Shown in pieces: positions 1 through 7,180 of a stretch of 8,826 nucleotides of DNA (position 1 is its first letter; each line of letters opens with the position of its first letter). The stretch is from Alphaproteobacteria bacterium (lineage in GTDB: Bacteria; Pseudomonadota; Alphaproteobacteria; Rs-D84). The stretch covers positions 1 through 8,826 of the forward strand of contig JAFOXU010000114.1 in assembly GCA_017425725.1 (NCBI GenBank), read 5' to 3'. Below the pieces are notes generated by a model, which saw only the letters and a list, made by a program, of their open reading frames with translations, had not been told where the DNA came from and ran no database searches. The translations under genes were made by a program, and so were the position numbers.

Positions 1-903
1 AAAGATAACTACACAAAAAATTCTAAATTGTTGGAATTTTTGAAAAAAGCAGGCAACATCAAAACAGAAGATGGTGGTGTCGAAATTTTACAAAACCTTG
101 AAATTGGCGAAAACGGTTCATACAATCGTTATGATGGCGCACAATCTTGGTCTTTGGAATCAAAGAAATTTGCAACTGCTGCATCATTTGCACGTAAAAA
201 AGTTGCTGTTACAATGGTTGTAACTGGTTCTGAATTGATGGCGAACGAAGGTAAATCACGTATGATTGACTTGATCGCTGCTAAAATCAAAAACGGTGCA
301 AAAACATTGCAAAATGGTTTGGCAACAGACGTTTATTCTGACGGTTCTGATGCATTACAAATTGGCGGTTTGCGTTATTTGGTTTCTGATACACCATCTA
401 GCGGTTCTGTTGGTGGAATTGACCCATCTGACAGTGACAACACATGGTGGAGAAACTACAAAGGCACATGCACTTTGGCAACAGATAATATTCCAAACGT
501 ATTTAACACTGCAATCTTGAACTGCACACGTAACAGCGATGCACCAAAAGCAGTATTTGTTGACAATGCGTTCTACACAGCATACTTCAAAGCATTACAA
601 GCAACACAACGTTTTGTAAGCACAGAAGGCAAAGGCGGATTTATGGAATTGTCCATCAACGGTTTGCCAATCTTCTGCGACCAAGGTATTGCTGCAACAA
701 CAATGGCTGGTGCAATCCCTGCAAACCACGCATATTTCTTGAACACTGATTACATCTATTTACGTCCACACGTAAGACGTAATCCTGCAAAGAAAGACCG
801 TGTAAACAGCATCAACCAAGACTTGTATGCAGAAGCATGGTTGTGGGCTGGTAACATGACCACATCTGGACGTGCATTCCAAGGTGTAGTTGTAGGTGCT
901 TAA
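1..903 (+). CDS. Major capsid protein, 5' end cut by window
   Basis: The frame is open from base 1 to a TAA at 901 (followed at once by a second TAA), giving 300 visible residues. The gene must begin upstream; the first in-window start-like codon, a TTG at 28, has no ribosome binding site. I read it as the HK97-fold major capsid protein that builds the icosahedral shell. Supporting features are the pattern of an N-terminal linker reading NLEIGENGSYNRYDGAQSW, then a stretch with VAVTMVVTGSELMANEG and an amphipathic helix (MIDLIAAKIKNGAKTLQNGL), a central Asp/Ser/Gly-rich loop, and a C-terminal part with YIYLRPHVRRN and a short hydrophobic ending FQGVVVGA. This resembles capsid proteins of podovirus-like phages as I remember them. 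The position before a small decoration-type gene and the neck genes agrees. I cannot tell whether a scaffold or protease gene lies upstream. Family assignment is from pattern recognition, not a search. Confidence 0.8.
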   Translation, partial: KDNYTKNSKLLEFLKKAGNIKTEDGGVEILQNLEIGENGSYNRYDGAQSWSLESKKFATAASFARKKVAVTMVVTGSELMANEGKSRMIDLIAAKIKNGAKTLQNGLATDVYSDGSDALQIGGLRYLVSDTPSSGSVGGIDPSDSDNTWWRNYKGTCTLATDNIPNVFNTAILNCTRNSDAPKAVFVDNAFYTAYFKALQATQRFVSTEGKGGFMELSINGLPIFCDQGIAATTMAGAIPANHAYFLNTDYIYLRPHVRRNPAKKDRVNSINQDLYAEAWLWAGNMTTSGRAFQGVVVGA

Positions 904-909
904 TAACAT

Positions 910-935
910 AACCCCGAGCAATCGGGGTTTAGTTT
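910..935 (+). terminator. Intrinsic terminator after capsid gene
   Basis: A perfect 8-bp stem AACCCCGA / TCGGGGTT (910-917 with 922-929) closes a GCAA tetraloop of the stable GNRA class and is followed by TTTAGTTT. It starts only seven bases after the capsid stop codon. The U-tract is short and broken, so termination may be partial, which would let some transcripts reach the next gene. Confidence 0.75.
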
Positions 936-949
936 AATAAATAACGAAT

Positions 950-955
950 AGGAGT
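950..955 (+). promoter_or_regulatory. Ribosome binding site that sets the start of the decoration gene at 961
   Basis: AGGAGT lies five bases before the ATG at 961 in the arrangement AGGAGTTAAAA-ATG, matching the sites before the other genes here. The alternative TTG at 1009 has no purine-rich site before it, so this motif argues that translation is meant to begin at 961, upstream of the in-frame TAA at 982. Confidence 0.7.
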
Positions 956-960
956 TAAAA

Positions 961-1278
961 ATGTCTTTCACATCAATTAACTAAACAGAAGCCGTTTCTG
1001 CTGCTGAATTGCCAGCATACGGTGCAAAACCTGGTCAACACGATTGTTTCCCAGGCGGTATCGCAGTATTTGCTAAAAATACAAGCAGTTCTGCTGTAAG
1101 TGCAGGAACAGTATATATCACACCTGCTGGTGCATTGGCTGCTGCTTCATCTGCTGGTTATTTAACAGGAACAACATTGGCTGATTGTCCTGCTGGTGCA
1201 GGTATCTATGCTGTTGTTGAAGGTTTAGTTCCAGCATCTTCACCAGTATTTGTAGAATACACAGTTGTTGCTGCGTAA
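961..1278 (+). CDS. Small putative capsid decoration protein, frame interrupted by TAA at codon 8
   Basis: From the ATG at 961, with a strong ribosome binding site, the frame reads MSFTSIN, then TAA at 982-984, then TEAVSAAELPAYGAKPGQHD and on to a TAA at 1276. Without the stop the product would be 105 residues. After the stop the frame stays open for 97 codons with codon use like its neighbours; the only usable later start is TTG at 1009, giving 89 residues. The product is rich in Ala, Gly, Ser, Thr and Val, with short beta-type stretches (GGIAVFAKNTSS, GTVYITPAGAL, GIYAVVEGLVP, VFVEYTVVAA), no membrane segment and no enzyme motif. Small beta-rich proteins directly after the capsid gene are commonly head decoration or cement proteins, so that is my inference. 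A CAA to TAA change (Gln to stop) by mutation or sequencing error is the simplest explanation; initiation at 1009 or read-through are alternatives. Flanking terminators suggest its own expression level. Confidence 0.6.
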
Positions 1279-1301
1279 TACTGTTAGCATGATAAGACGG
1301 T

Positions 1302-1330
1302 TTGCCCGTTCCGTGATTAAAAACGGGCAA
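1302..1330 (+). repeat. Inverted repeat (stem-loop) after decoration gene
   Basis: Arms TTGCCCGTT (1302-1310) and AACGGGCAA (1322-1330) are perfectly complementary over 9 bp with an 11-base loop. No U-tract follows on either strand, so it is a poor classical terminator; a transcript-stabilising or processing hairpin is as likely. A smaller competing pairing exists between ACGG at 1297-1300 and CCGT at 1306-1309 or 1311-1314. Confidence 0.6.
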
Positions 1331-1348
1331 CATAATCAAAAACAAACA

Positions 1349-1406
1349 CCCATAAACAACCACATCAACGAAACAGATAGTGCGGTTATTTATGGGCTTT
1401 TTTATT
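1349..1406 (+). terminator. Strong intrinsic terminator before the adaptor gene
   Basis: Arms CCCATAAA (1349-1356) and TTTATGGG (1389-1396) pair perfectly, the stem continues after one mismatch with AACC / GGTT (1358-1361 with 1384-1387), and the 3' arm runs directly into CTTTTTTATTTTAT. The long stem, roughly 20-base apical loop and U-tract fit a Rho-independent terminator. It closes the capsid/decoration unit 17 bases before the next ATG. Confidence 0.75.
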
Positions 1407-1422
1407 TTATAAGGGTAAAAAA

Positions 1423-2298
1423 ATGACAGTAAAAGATATGATAGACACGATTTTATCACGTGAAGGGTTGTTCAAAAACATACCAAACCCATTTGCAACC
1501 ACAGATTTAATCGTGCAAGAAAACGTTAGAATCTTAAACGAACTGATAGACGATATTATATTGAGAAACAGTTTATCAGATTTGTTAAAAGAGTGCCAAT
1601 TTACAACATATTTGCCATGGACAAGCGGTAAAACATATGAGGTTAATGAGGTTGTTTATAGCGGAAAATATCGCTATAAATGCCTTGTTGCAGGCACAGC
1701 AGCAAACGACCCAAAGGCATTAAACTTAACACCAGGAAATCAAGGCACAGGTGCTGACAGTATTACATGGGCATGTTTGGGTGATTGGAATCAATACCCA
1801 TTTGCAGATTTGGCTGACGATTGCGCTGGCATAGACACAGGCACAATGGTTAATTTGAATCAAAGAGTGCCAATGCAGGCTATAAACATGCACCAGTGGC
1901 AAGTTATGAAAGCATCGTCTGTGGCGGTTGGAACAACAGGTATATTCTGCATCCGTGAAAAATCTATTTACATATTCCCAGGATTAGCAGACGGCACACC
2001 TATTAACTTTTTATATTACACAAATTTGCCAGTAATTGCGACAGATGGCGAACGTAAAGCAAAATTCACAGTAAGCACTGACACAACGATAATCCCAGAA
2101 CAAATACTTATGTTGGGAACTATATATCGTTATTTGAAAGATAAAGATATTGGTAACTGGTCAGAAGTAGAACAGGAATTTTATAACACTTTGAAAGATT
2201 ACGAATCTCGTGGACAAGCACCGCAACAAATTGATTTGGCTGGTGGTGCATTACAAAACGCAAGAAACTTATCGGATGGAAATTGGTATGTCGGATAG
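1423..2298 (+). CDS. Head-to-tail adaptor (P22 gp4-like / podovirus neck) with inserted module
   Basis: The protein has 291 residues, starting at an ATG after AAGGGTAAAAAA and ending with TAG, the only TAG stop here. In P22-type phages the adaptor binds under the portal ring and joins it to the tail. Evidence is a helical N-terminus (residues 1-56), and a C-terminal half with KSIYIFPGLADGTPINFLYY (180-199), then KFTVSTDTTIIPEQILMLGTIYRYLKDKD (214-242) and a helix ending near 262. This follows the pattern of podovirus adaptors: structure value, 'P..dG..i.F.Y', 'D.d...iPe.il..g.iyR'. Residues about 66-121 look like an insertion: W66, Y72, V78, Y79, Y83, C87, W116 spaced as in small beta modules of phage virion proteins. 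It is about 125 residues longer than P22 gp4 as I recall that length. The location just before a gp10-like gene supports the call. A tail tubular protein A-like role is the alternative. Confidence 0.65.
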   Translation: MTVKDMIDTILSREGLFKNIPNPFATTDLIVQENVRILNELIDDIILRNSLSDLLKECQFTTYLPWTSGKTYEVNEVVYSGKYRYKCLVAGTAANDPKALNLTPGNQGTGADSITWACLGDWNQYPFADLADDCAGIDTGTMVNLNQRVPMQAINMHQWQVMKASSVAVGTTGIFCIREKSIYIFPGLADGTPINFLYYTNLPVIATDGERKAKFTVSTDTTIIPEQILMLGTIYRYLKDKDIGNWSEVEQEFYNTLKDYESRGQAPQQIDLAGGALQNARNLSDGNWYVG

Positions 2299-3889
2299 AA
2301 TAACAATACCTTTGTATAAAGTGGGTTGGTCAAGCGAAGCCCCACTGGCTGACAATGGTGCAGGACATTTATTGGCGTGCAAAAATTATATTATCAAGCA
2401 AAACTTGATAGAATCACGCAAAGGGTATTTTAATGTGCCAATGATAGACAATGGCAACCCTATTGTCTTTTCACAGCCAATTCGCACAATAATACCTATT
2501 CAAGAATACAATATGCTGATTGTTTGCAGTAATGAAACAATCTATGTATTTGAAAAGATTGACGGTGTATATACATGCGTAAAATCAAAAAGCGGATTGT
2601 CCAGCAGTGATTGGCGGTGGACATATATGAACCACCAAATCATTATGGTTAATGGTTTAGACGATGCACAACAGATATACGTCACAGATTATGGTCTTGT
2701 TACACAAGACGTTAAAATACAATCTTGGAACGTTACAGATGCACCAAGCAAAAAATTTGATTGGATTGCAACATTAAATGCACAGATTGCTGCTGGTTAT
2801 GGCAACGATTTATCTGCATGGTATTTGCCTGTTGGTTATGTTCAGGGTGCAATGAAAGAATTTGATATCGGTGCATCCGCAGGAACACCAAAGAAAGGCG
2901 GAAGCATTATTGCTGCATTTAATATCAGCCGTGATTCTGGGTTGTCGTTAAACGCATATATGGGCTTTTTAACAAACCAGGGTGAAGCGATAGTTTATAG
3001 CGGTAATGACTTTGACGATGCTGATAATATTGCGTTCAATGGTGTTTATCAAACAGGTTATCCTTTGGGCAAGAACCCTTGTATAAACTGGTCTGGCGAT
3101 TTAATTATAATGACCACAAAGGGATTTATATCAGCGCACAGTATATTTGCAAACGGTGAAAACCAAAACGCACAGTATATCTTTTCACAACAGATAAATA
3201 CATGGTGTTTGGAACAAGCCAATTTGTTTGGTCAAGAACAAGGCTTTATGGGTTTGGTTGTTCCAGGCGAAGACATGGTATTGTTTAATATACCACAAGG
3301 CGGTTCAGAGTTTGTTCAGGCAGTTATGAATATAACGTCTGGTAAATGGTCAATGTTCACGAACATAAACGCATATACAATGTGCGTGGCAGACGGTAAA
3401 TTATTGTTTGGTATGGCAGATGGTGTATATGAATATGGCACACATGAATCAGATACAAACTTTATACCGTTGGAAATTTGGACATCGTATAACGCATGTG
3501 GTTCAAGTTTATTAAAAAGAATCAATTTTGTTCAGGTTCGCCATGCAGCAACAGAAAAAATTAACTTAAACCTGGAAATATACAAAGATTTTGAAACCCA
3601 AGCATATTATAACACGGTTGATATAAGCGAAATACCTGAAACGATTGGCGAAACAGGTTTTATATGGTCTGACGATGAAAATCCAAATGACCCAACACCT
3701 GGAACAGCACAATGGGGTGACGAATATTGGGCTGGCGGTTATGCAGGTATGGTTGCCAACACCGAAACATATTCAATGTCGGGGTTAGGACATAATTTCA
3801 GTGTAAGAATCAGAGCAAATGTAAATAACGTCAAACACCAAATGGTTGATTTGATGTTGTTATTTAATGCAAGCAGAACAGCAATTTAA
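2288..3889 (+). CDS. P22 gp10-like packaged-DNA stabilisation / tail hub protein
   Basis: I choose the ATG at 2288 (533 residues): it overlaps the adaptor by 11 bases, is preceded by GGATGG, and yields MSDRITIPLYKVGWS. The same frame is open further upstream to a GTG at 2210 but that part lies inside the adaptor gene and is not credible. The N-terminus has the pattern 'L.ACKNYIIKQNLIESRKGY' (about 28-47), which matches the 'N......l..R.G' opening of this beta-propeller-rich family. Repeated beta-strand pairs follow (IIPIQEYNMLIVCSNETIYVFE; WRWTYMNHQIIMVNGLDD; DLIIMTTKGFISAHSIFANG; GKWSMFTNINAYTMCVADGK; LLFGMADGVYEYG). In P22 this protein plugs onto the gp4 ring and keeps DNA inside the head. 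Length is slightly above the P22 protein. There is no signal peptide or membrane segment. The C-terminal part (about 420-533) may be a separate beta domain. The family is judged from pattern, so a general neck/hub role is safer than the exact P22 function. Confidence 0.65.
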   Translation: MSDRITIPLYKVGWSSEAPLADNGAGHLLACKNYIIKQNLIESRKGYFNVPMIDNGNPIVFSQPIRTIIPIQEYNMLIVCSNETIYVFEKIDGVYTCVKSKSGLSSSDWRWTYMNHQIIMVNGLDDAQQIYVTDYGLVTQDVKIQSWNVTDAPSKKFDWIATLNAQIAAGYGNDLSAWYLPVGYVQGAMKEFDIGASAGTPKKGGSIIAAFNISRDSGLSLNAYMGFLTNQGEAIVYSGNDFDDADNIAFNGVYQTGYPLGKNPCINWSGDLIIMTTKGFISAHSIFANGENQNAQYIFSQQINTWCLEQANLFGQEQGFMGLVVPGEDMVLFNIPQGGSEFVQAVMNITSGKWSMFTNINAYTMCVADGKLLFGMADGVYEYGTHESDTNFIPLEIWTSYNACGSSLLKRINFVQVRHAATEKINLNLEIYKDFETQAYYNTVDISEIPETIGETGFIWSDDENPNDPTPGTAQWGDEYWAGGYAGMVANTETYSMSGLGHNFSVRIRANVNNVKHQMVDLMLLFNASRTAI

Positions 3890-3904
3890 TAAAAGGAAAA
3901 AGAA

Positions 3905-4729
3905 ATGGGTGTAATAACATTACCGTATTCAATGGAACAAGACCGTTTGAATCAAATAAAAGCGAACAGTGTTCATGTTGATGCGAATTTTGATGCTTTA
4001 TTAAACGCAACCAATAACAAATTGGAAAAAGACGGTTCTATAATACCGACAGCCGATTTGTCTATGGGTTCACATAGAATAACCAATTTGGGTGCTGCTG
4101 CCGCTGATGGTGATGCGGTAAGCCAGGGTTGGGTAAATGATAAATTAGCATCAAAAGCAAATTTAGCGTCACCGACATTTACAGGCGAACCAAAAGCACC
4201 AACACCAACAACGGGTGACGATAGCACAAAAATAGCAACCACGGCATTTGTTAATACAGTGGTCGGTCTTAATGTTCCAACAGGTGTAATATTGCCATTT
4301 GGTGGCACAACAGCACCAACAGGATTTTTAATTTGCGATGGCTCTGCAATATCAAGAACATCGTATGCAGATTTATTTGCGGTAATTGGCACTACTTATG
4401 GTTCTGGTGATGGAAGCACGACATTTAATTTGCCTGATGCAACGATTCCTTTGAAGATCGCAACAAGTGTTGGTGTTAAAGGTAATGGAATGACATTGGG
4501 TCTTACAAATGGCACTAATACTGGCGGTTGGTATCCAAATAGTTCCACCTATGGAGATGTATATTATAACGCATATGGTCTAAGTGTAGGCATTGGAAAT
4601 TTGGGTGATTATACTCATAGTCTTAACGGTAAGACTGTTGGTATTACAACAGACGCATCAAAATCTGGTATGGTTGCTGATTTATCAAATATTGTTACAT
4701 CAACCGCACAAGCAATTATCAAGTATTAA
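3905..4729 (+). CDS. Short tail fibre with phage collar domain
   Basis: A 274-residue protein with an AAGGA site (3893-3897) before its ATG. The N-terminus (1-45) has the helical MEQDRLNQIKANSVHVDANFDALLN type of opening seen in fibre proteins. Residues 50-78 (DLSMGSHRITNLGAAAADGD) and 86-116 (ANLASPTFTGEPKAPTPTTG and following DDSTKIATTAFV) are classic fibre-shaft motifs. Residues 126-177 form a phage tail collar domain: TGVILPFGG, APTGFLICDGSAISRTSYADLF, IGTTYGSGDGSTTFNLPD. The C-terminal 95 residues are Gly/Asn/Tyr/Ser-rich and end AQAIIKY, a common fibre ending; they are the probable receptor-contacting tip and I recognise no family for them. The usual 'P.H.H' region after collar domains is missing. 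The next gene is an assembly-type protein, as is usual for fibres. It is short for a fibre, so it may be a tail spike-like or needle appendage. Confidence 0.8.
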   Translation: MGVITLPYSMEQDRLNQIKANSVHVDANFDALLNATNNKLEKDGSIIPTADLSMGSHRITNLGAAAADGDAVSQGWVNDKLASKANLASPTFTGEPKAPTPTTGDDSTKIATTAFVNTVVGLNVPTGVILPFGGTTAPTGFLICDGSAISRTSYADLFAVIGTTYGSGDGSTTFNLPDATIPLKIATSVGVKGNGMTLGLTNGTNTGGWYPNSSTYGDVYYNAYGLSVGIGNLGDYTHSLNGKTVGITTDASKSGMVADLSNIVTSTAQAIIKY

Positions 4730-4733
4730 GGAG
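4728..4733 (+). promoter_or_regulatory. Ribosome binding site overlapping the fibre stop codon
   Basis: AAGGAG shares its first two bases with the TAA of the fibre gene and lies six bases before the ATG at 4740. The 11-base string AAGGAGTAAAA here recurs exactly at 7929-7939 and nearly so at 7168-7178. It suggests coupled translation of the fibre and its putative assembly partner. Confidence 0.6.
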
Positions 4734-4739
4734 TAAAAT

Positions 4740-5162
4740 ATGGCAGATTTATCTATATTTTATTTGTATGACAAAGAAACAAAAAAATATACAGAAACAA
4801 GACACGCACAAATTGACCCTGTTGAAACAGAAAAAGCAGGAAAAACTATTTATTGTGGCTTGCCACAGGATGCAACATACGAACCTGTATTAGAACCAAA
4901 AGACGGCTTTGATGTTATTTGGAACGGTTCTGCATGGGAATATCGTGAAATACCAAAACCAGAACCTGAACCAGAACCAACACCAGAAGATATTAAACGC
5001 AGAAAAATTGCGGAATTAAAAGCGCAGTTGGATTCAACAGATTACAAAATAATTAAATGCAGTGAATATTCATTGGCTGGTATTGAACTGCCATATGATA
5101 TTGCTGCATTACACGCAGAAAGACAGGTTTTAAGAGATAAAATTAACGAATTGGAAGGGTAA
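4740..5162 (+). CDS. Tail fibre assembly-like protein
   Basis: A 140-residue protein. Residues 1-70 resemble the N-terminal part of tail fibre assembly proteins (short beta strands, YDKETKKYTETRHAQIDP, GLPQDATYEPVLEPKDGFDV, WNGSAWEYREIP). Residues 72-82 form a Pro-Glu repeat linker (KPEPEPEPTPE). Residues 85-140 are helical, with KIAELKAQLDSTDYKIIKCS, then LPYDIAALHAERQVLRDKINELEG; the 'L.aTDYk.iK..E' and 'R..LRd.IN.LE' elements are typical of the C-terminus of fibre-associated proteins. In known phages such proteins chaperone trimerisation of the fibre or form part of it; which applies here is not visible. It directly follows the fibre gene at a 10-base gap, which supports the role. It is shorter than usual Tfa proteins of about 180-200 residues. 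Confidence 0.65.
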   Translation: MADLSIFYLYDKETKKYTETRHAQIDPVETEKAGKTIYCGLPQDATYEPVLEPKDGFDVIWNGSAWEYREIPKPEPEPEPTPEDIKRRKIAELKAQLDSTDYKIIKCSEYSLAGIELPYDIAALHAERQVLRDKINELEG

Positions 5163-5168
5163 TAAACC

Positions 5169-7169
5169 ATGGCACAAAAAAAGCAAGAGTATTGGCAGAA
5201 ACAGTTAGAAACTGCCTATGCGAATCCAAAGTATAAGCAATGGATTAAAACGTCAAAGAATATTGCTAGACGTTATCGCAACCAAGCATTTTTATCAGAT
5301 AATACACGCAAAAAAGCCGATTTGGATGGTGATTGCAAGGGATACAACTTGCTTTATCGTAATGTGTCCGTTCGTTTGCCATTTATCTTGCCTTATATTC
5401 CAAAAGTTCAGATAGACCGCACAAACAGAGATAATGACCAGGTTGCTCGTGTTGCATCTATGATATTGGAACGCACCACAGCAAAACTTATAGATTGCCC
5501 ACAATTCAAACGTGCGTTTTCTTATGTTAAACTTGATGCTGAATTGTCTAACTTTGGTGTTGTTTGGGTATCGTATGCACCATTTTATACACAAGATGGT
5601 TTCTTAAAAGAAGATGTTACATTTGACTATGTAAGCCATGAAGATTTTATATGGCAGAAATCAAAACATTGGGATGATTGCGGTTGGGTTGCAAGACGTA
5701 AACGCATGACAGAAGAAGATGTTAAAAAGCAATTCCCAGGCTTGCGTTTACCAGACGATTTAACAGACGATGAAATGGATGAAATCGAAGCATCTGGTTT
5801 GATTGACGAAAAAGACCGTGAAGATAAAACTGTTTCTGTATATGAAATATGGGATAAATGGGATCGTAAAGTTTATATATTCCACCCAACATATAAAAAG
5901 ATATTGGCAACATACGATTACCCGTATGATATTGAGTTCCCGTGTGCAAGACCATTGTCTTATGACGAATTTACAGACAGCACAGTTCCAGTAAGCCGTC
6001 ACGCACAATATTTAGCACAGTATGAAGCGGTTGATGATATTAACAAGAAAATCACCCAGATTAAAAATGCTTTGCGTGTTGCTGGTGGTTATGATGCAAG
6101 CATACCTGATTTTGGTAAGATATTTGATGCAGATAACGACAACAGTTTAATTGGCTTGAAAAACACCGAAAAATTAAACGGTAAGCCACTTGAATCAGTT
6201 GTATGGATGTTGCCACAGGACAATGTTGTTGCTGCGCTGGAACGTCTTAAAACAGTTCGTGACGAATACATCAACGACATACAGAAAGGTTTGGGTATTT
6301 ACGATGTGCTTGAAGGGGAAACCCAAAAGCAAGATGCCTATGGCACAAACCGTTTGAAAGGTTCTTTTGGAACAATGCGTTTGCAAGATGACCAAAAAGA
6401 TGCGATATACTTTGTGCAAGATACTATCCGCATTGCGTGCGATATTATCTGTCAAACATTTGAACCAGTGTCTTTGTTGGCATACAGCACCATAGAATAC
6501 GCAGAACAAGACCCAGAGTTAATTATTAAGGCATTGGATTTATTGCACACAGACCGCCTTAAAAATACTCGTTTGTCTATATCTTTGGAAGATGTCCGTT
6601 CATATTACGACAGTGATTATAAAGCAAATATCAGCGAATTATGGACAAATGTATTTAACCAGTTGACGGCAGTATCAGGCATGGTGCAACAGATACCTGA
6701 AATGGCAATAATTGCAAAGCCTGCGATTATGTCAATGATACGTGGCTATAAGGTTGGTGCATTTGTTGAACAAGAAATGGAAAAAGCGATTGACAATGCG
6801 ATTGCTGCCTACCAGGAACGCATGGCACAACCACAACAGCCAACACCTGATATGATTAAGGCACAAAACGAACAAGCCAAGATTCAATTAGATTCACAAA
6901 AATTACAATTAGAAGCGCAAAAGACGGGTGCAGAATTGCAAAACACCCAGATGAAAGATGCAACAGCATTACAGTTAGAAAATAAACGTGCTGATGCAGA
7001 AATTGCCAAGATTGTAAGTGACACAGAAATTAACAAAGCAAAAGTCAGCATTATGAAACAGGATGCAGAACGTAAAGAACGTGAATTAGATGCCGAAATA
7101 GAATTGGCATTGTTCTCTGCCTTGCACCCAGAACAAAACGTTGACACCAATTTAGGAAGCATAGCATAA
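5169..7169 (+). CDS. Portal protein (podovirus type)
   Basis: A 666-residue protein, starting six bases after the previous gene; the weak AAGGG site lies at the end of the preceding gene. The portal is the dodecameric ring at one head vertex through which terminase pumps DNA. Evidence: an N-terminal helix with basic residues (KYKQWIKTSKNIARRYRNQA, 21-40), 'YNLLYRNVSVRLPFILPYIPKV' (59-80), 'KLDAELSNFGVVWVSYAP' (121-138), 'VSHEDFIWQKSKHWDDCGWVARRKRMTEEDVKKQF' (155-189, the familiar pre-wing motif of podovirus portals), and 'LKGSFGTMRLQDDQKDAIYF' (396-415) leading into the long crown/stem helix to about 430. Residues about 540-650 are Gln/Ala/Lys/Glu-rich and predicted coiled coil, consistent with an extended C-terminal barrel as in P22. 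Size fits P22-type portals of around 700 residues. Its place after the fibre genes is unusual. No frameshift is seen. Confidence 0.85.
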   Translation: MAQKKQEYWQKQLETAYANPKYKQWIKTSKNIARRYRNQAFLSDNTRKKADLDGDCKGYNLLYRNVSVRLPFILPYIPKVQIDRTNRDNDQVARVASMILERTTAKLIDCPQFKRAFSYVKLDAELSNFGVVWVSYAPFYTQDGFLKEDVTFDYVSHEDFIWQKSKHWDDCGWVARRKRMTEEDVKKQFPGLRLPDDLTDDEMDEIEASGLIDEKDREDKTVSVYEIWDKWDRKVYIFHPTYKKILATYDYPYDIEFPCARPLSYDEFTDSTVPVSRHAQYLAQYEAVDDINKKITQIKNALRVAGGYDASIPDFGKIFDADNDNSLIGLKNTEKLNGKPLESVVWMLPQDNVVAALERLKTVRDEYINDIQKGLGIYDVLEGETQKQDAYGTNRLKGSFGTMRLQDDQKDAIYFVQDTIRIACDIICQTFEPVSLLAYSTIEYAEQDPELIIKALDLLHTDRLKNTRLSISLEDVRSYYDSDYKANISELWTNVFNQLTAVSGMVQQIPEMAIIAKPAIMSMIRGYKVGAFVEQEMEKAIDNAIAAYQERMAQPQQPTPDMIKAQNEQAKIQLDSQKLQLEAQKTGAELQNTQMKDATALQLENKRADAEIAKIVSDTEINKAKVSIMKQDAERKERELDAEIELALFSALHPEQNVDTNLGSIA

Positions 7170-7180
7170 GGGGTAAAAAA

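Larger units (their letters stand above)
1279..1422 (+). other. Intergenic region with two tandem stem-loops
   Basis: This is the longest gene-free stretch of the window (144 bases). It holds the 9-bp inverted repeat and the terminator listed separately, and ends in the AAGGG ribosome binding site of the adaptor gene. I see no convincing sigma70 promoter, no tRNA fold and no open frame on either strand that looks real. Whether the two hairpins mark a small stable RNA cut from the capsid transcript cannot be judged from sequence alone. Confidence 0.5.

Noticed and set aside
1297..1330. A possible tRNA or T-loop-like GTTCCGTGATT segment
   Set aside because: No acceptor stem, anticodon arm or CCA-type end could be placed; the sequence is explained by the simple inverted repeat.
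1118..1459. A 113-codon minus-strand frame across the hairpin region
   Set aside because: It runs antisense through the decoration gene and both stem-loops, is Gln-rich from repeated GCTG codons on the other strand, and lacks a start signal.
2210..2287. GTG start giving 26 extra residues to the gp10-like protein
   Set aside because: It lies wholly inside the adaptor gene with no ribosome binding site; the ATG at 2288 has a site, gives a sensible N-terminus and a typical short overlap.
2296..2319. TAG read as glutamine, extending the adaptor by seven further residues to a TAA at 2317
   Set aside because: No in-frame TAG occurs in the other long genes, as would be expected in a recoded late region; TAG is an ordinary stop here.
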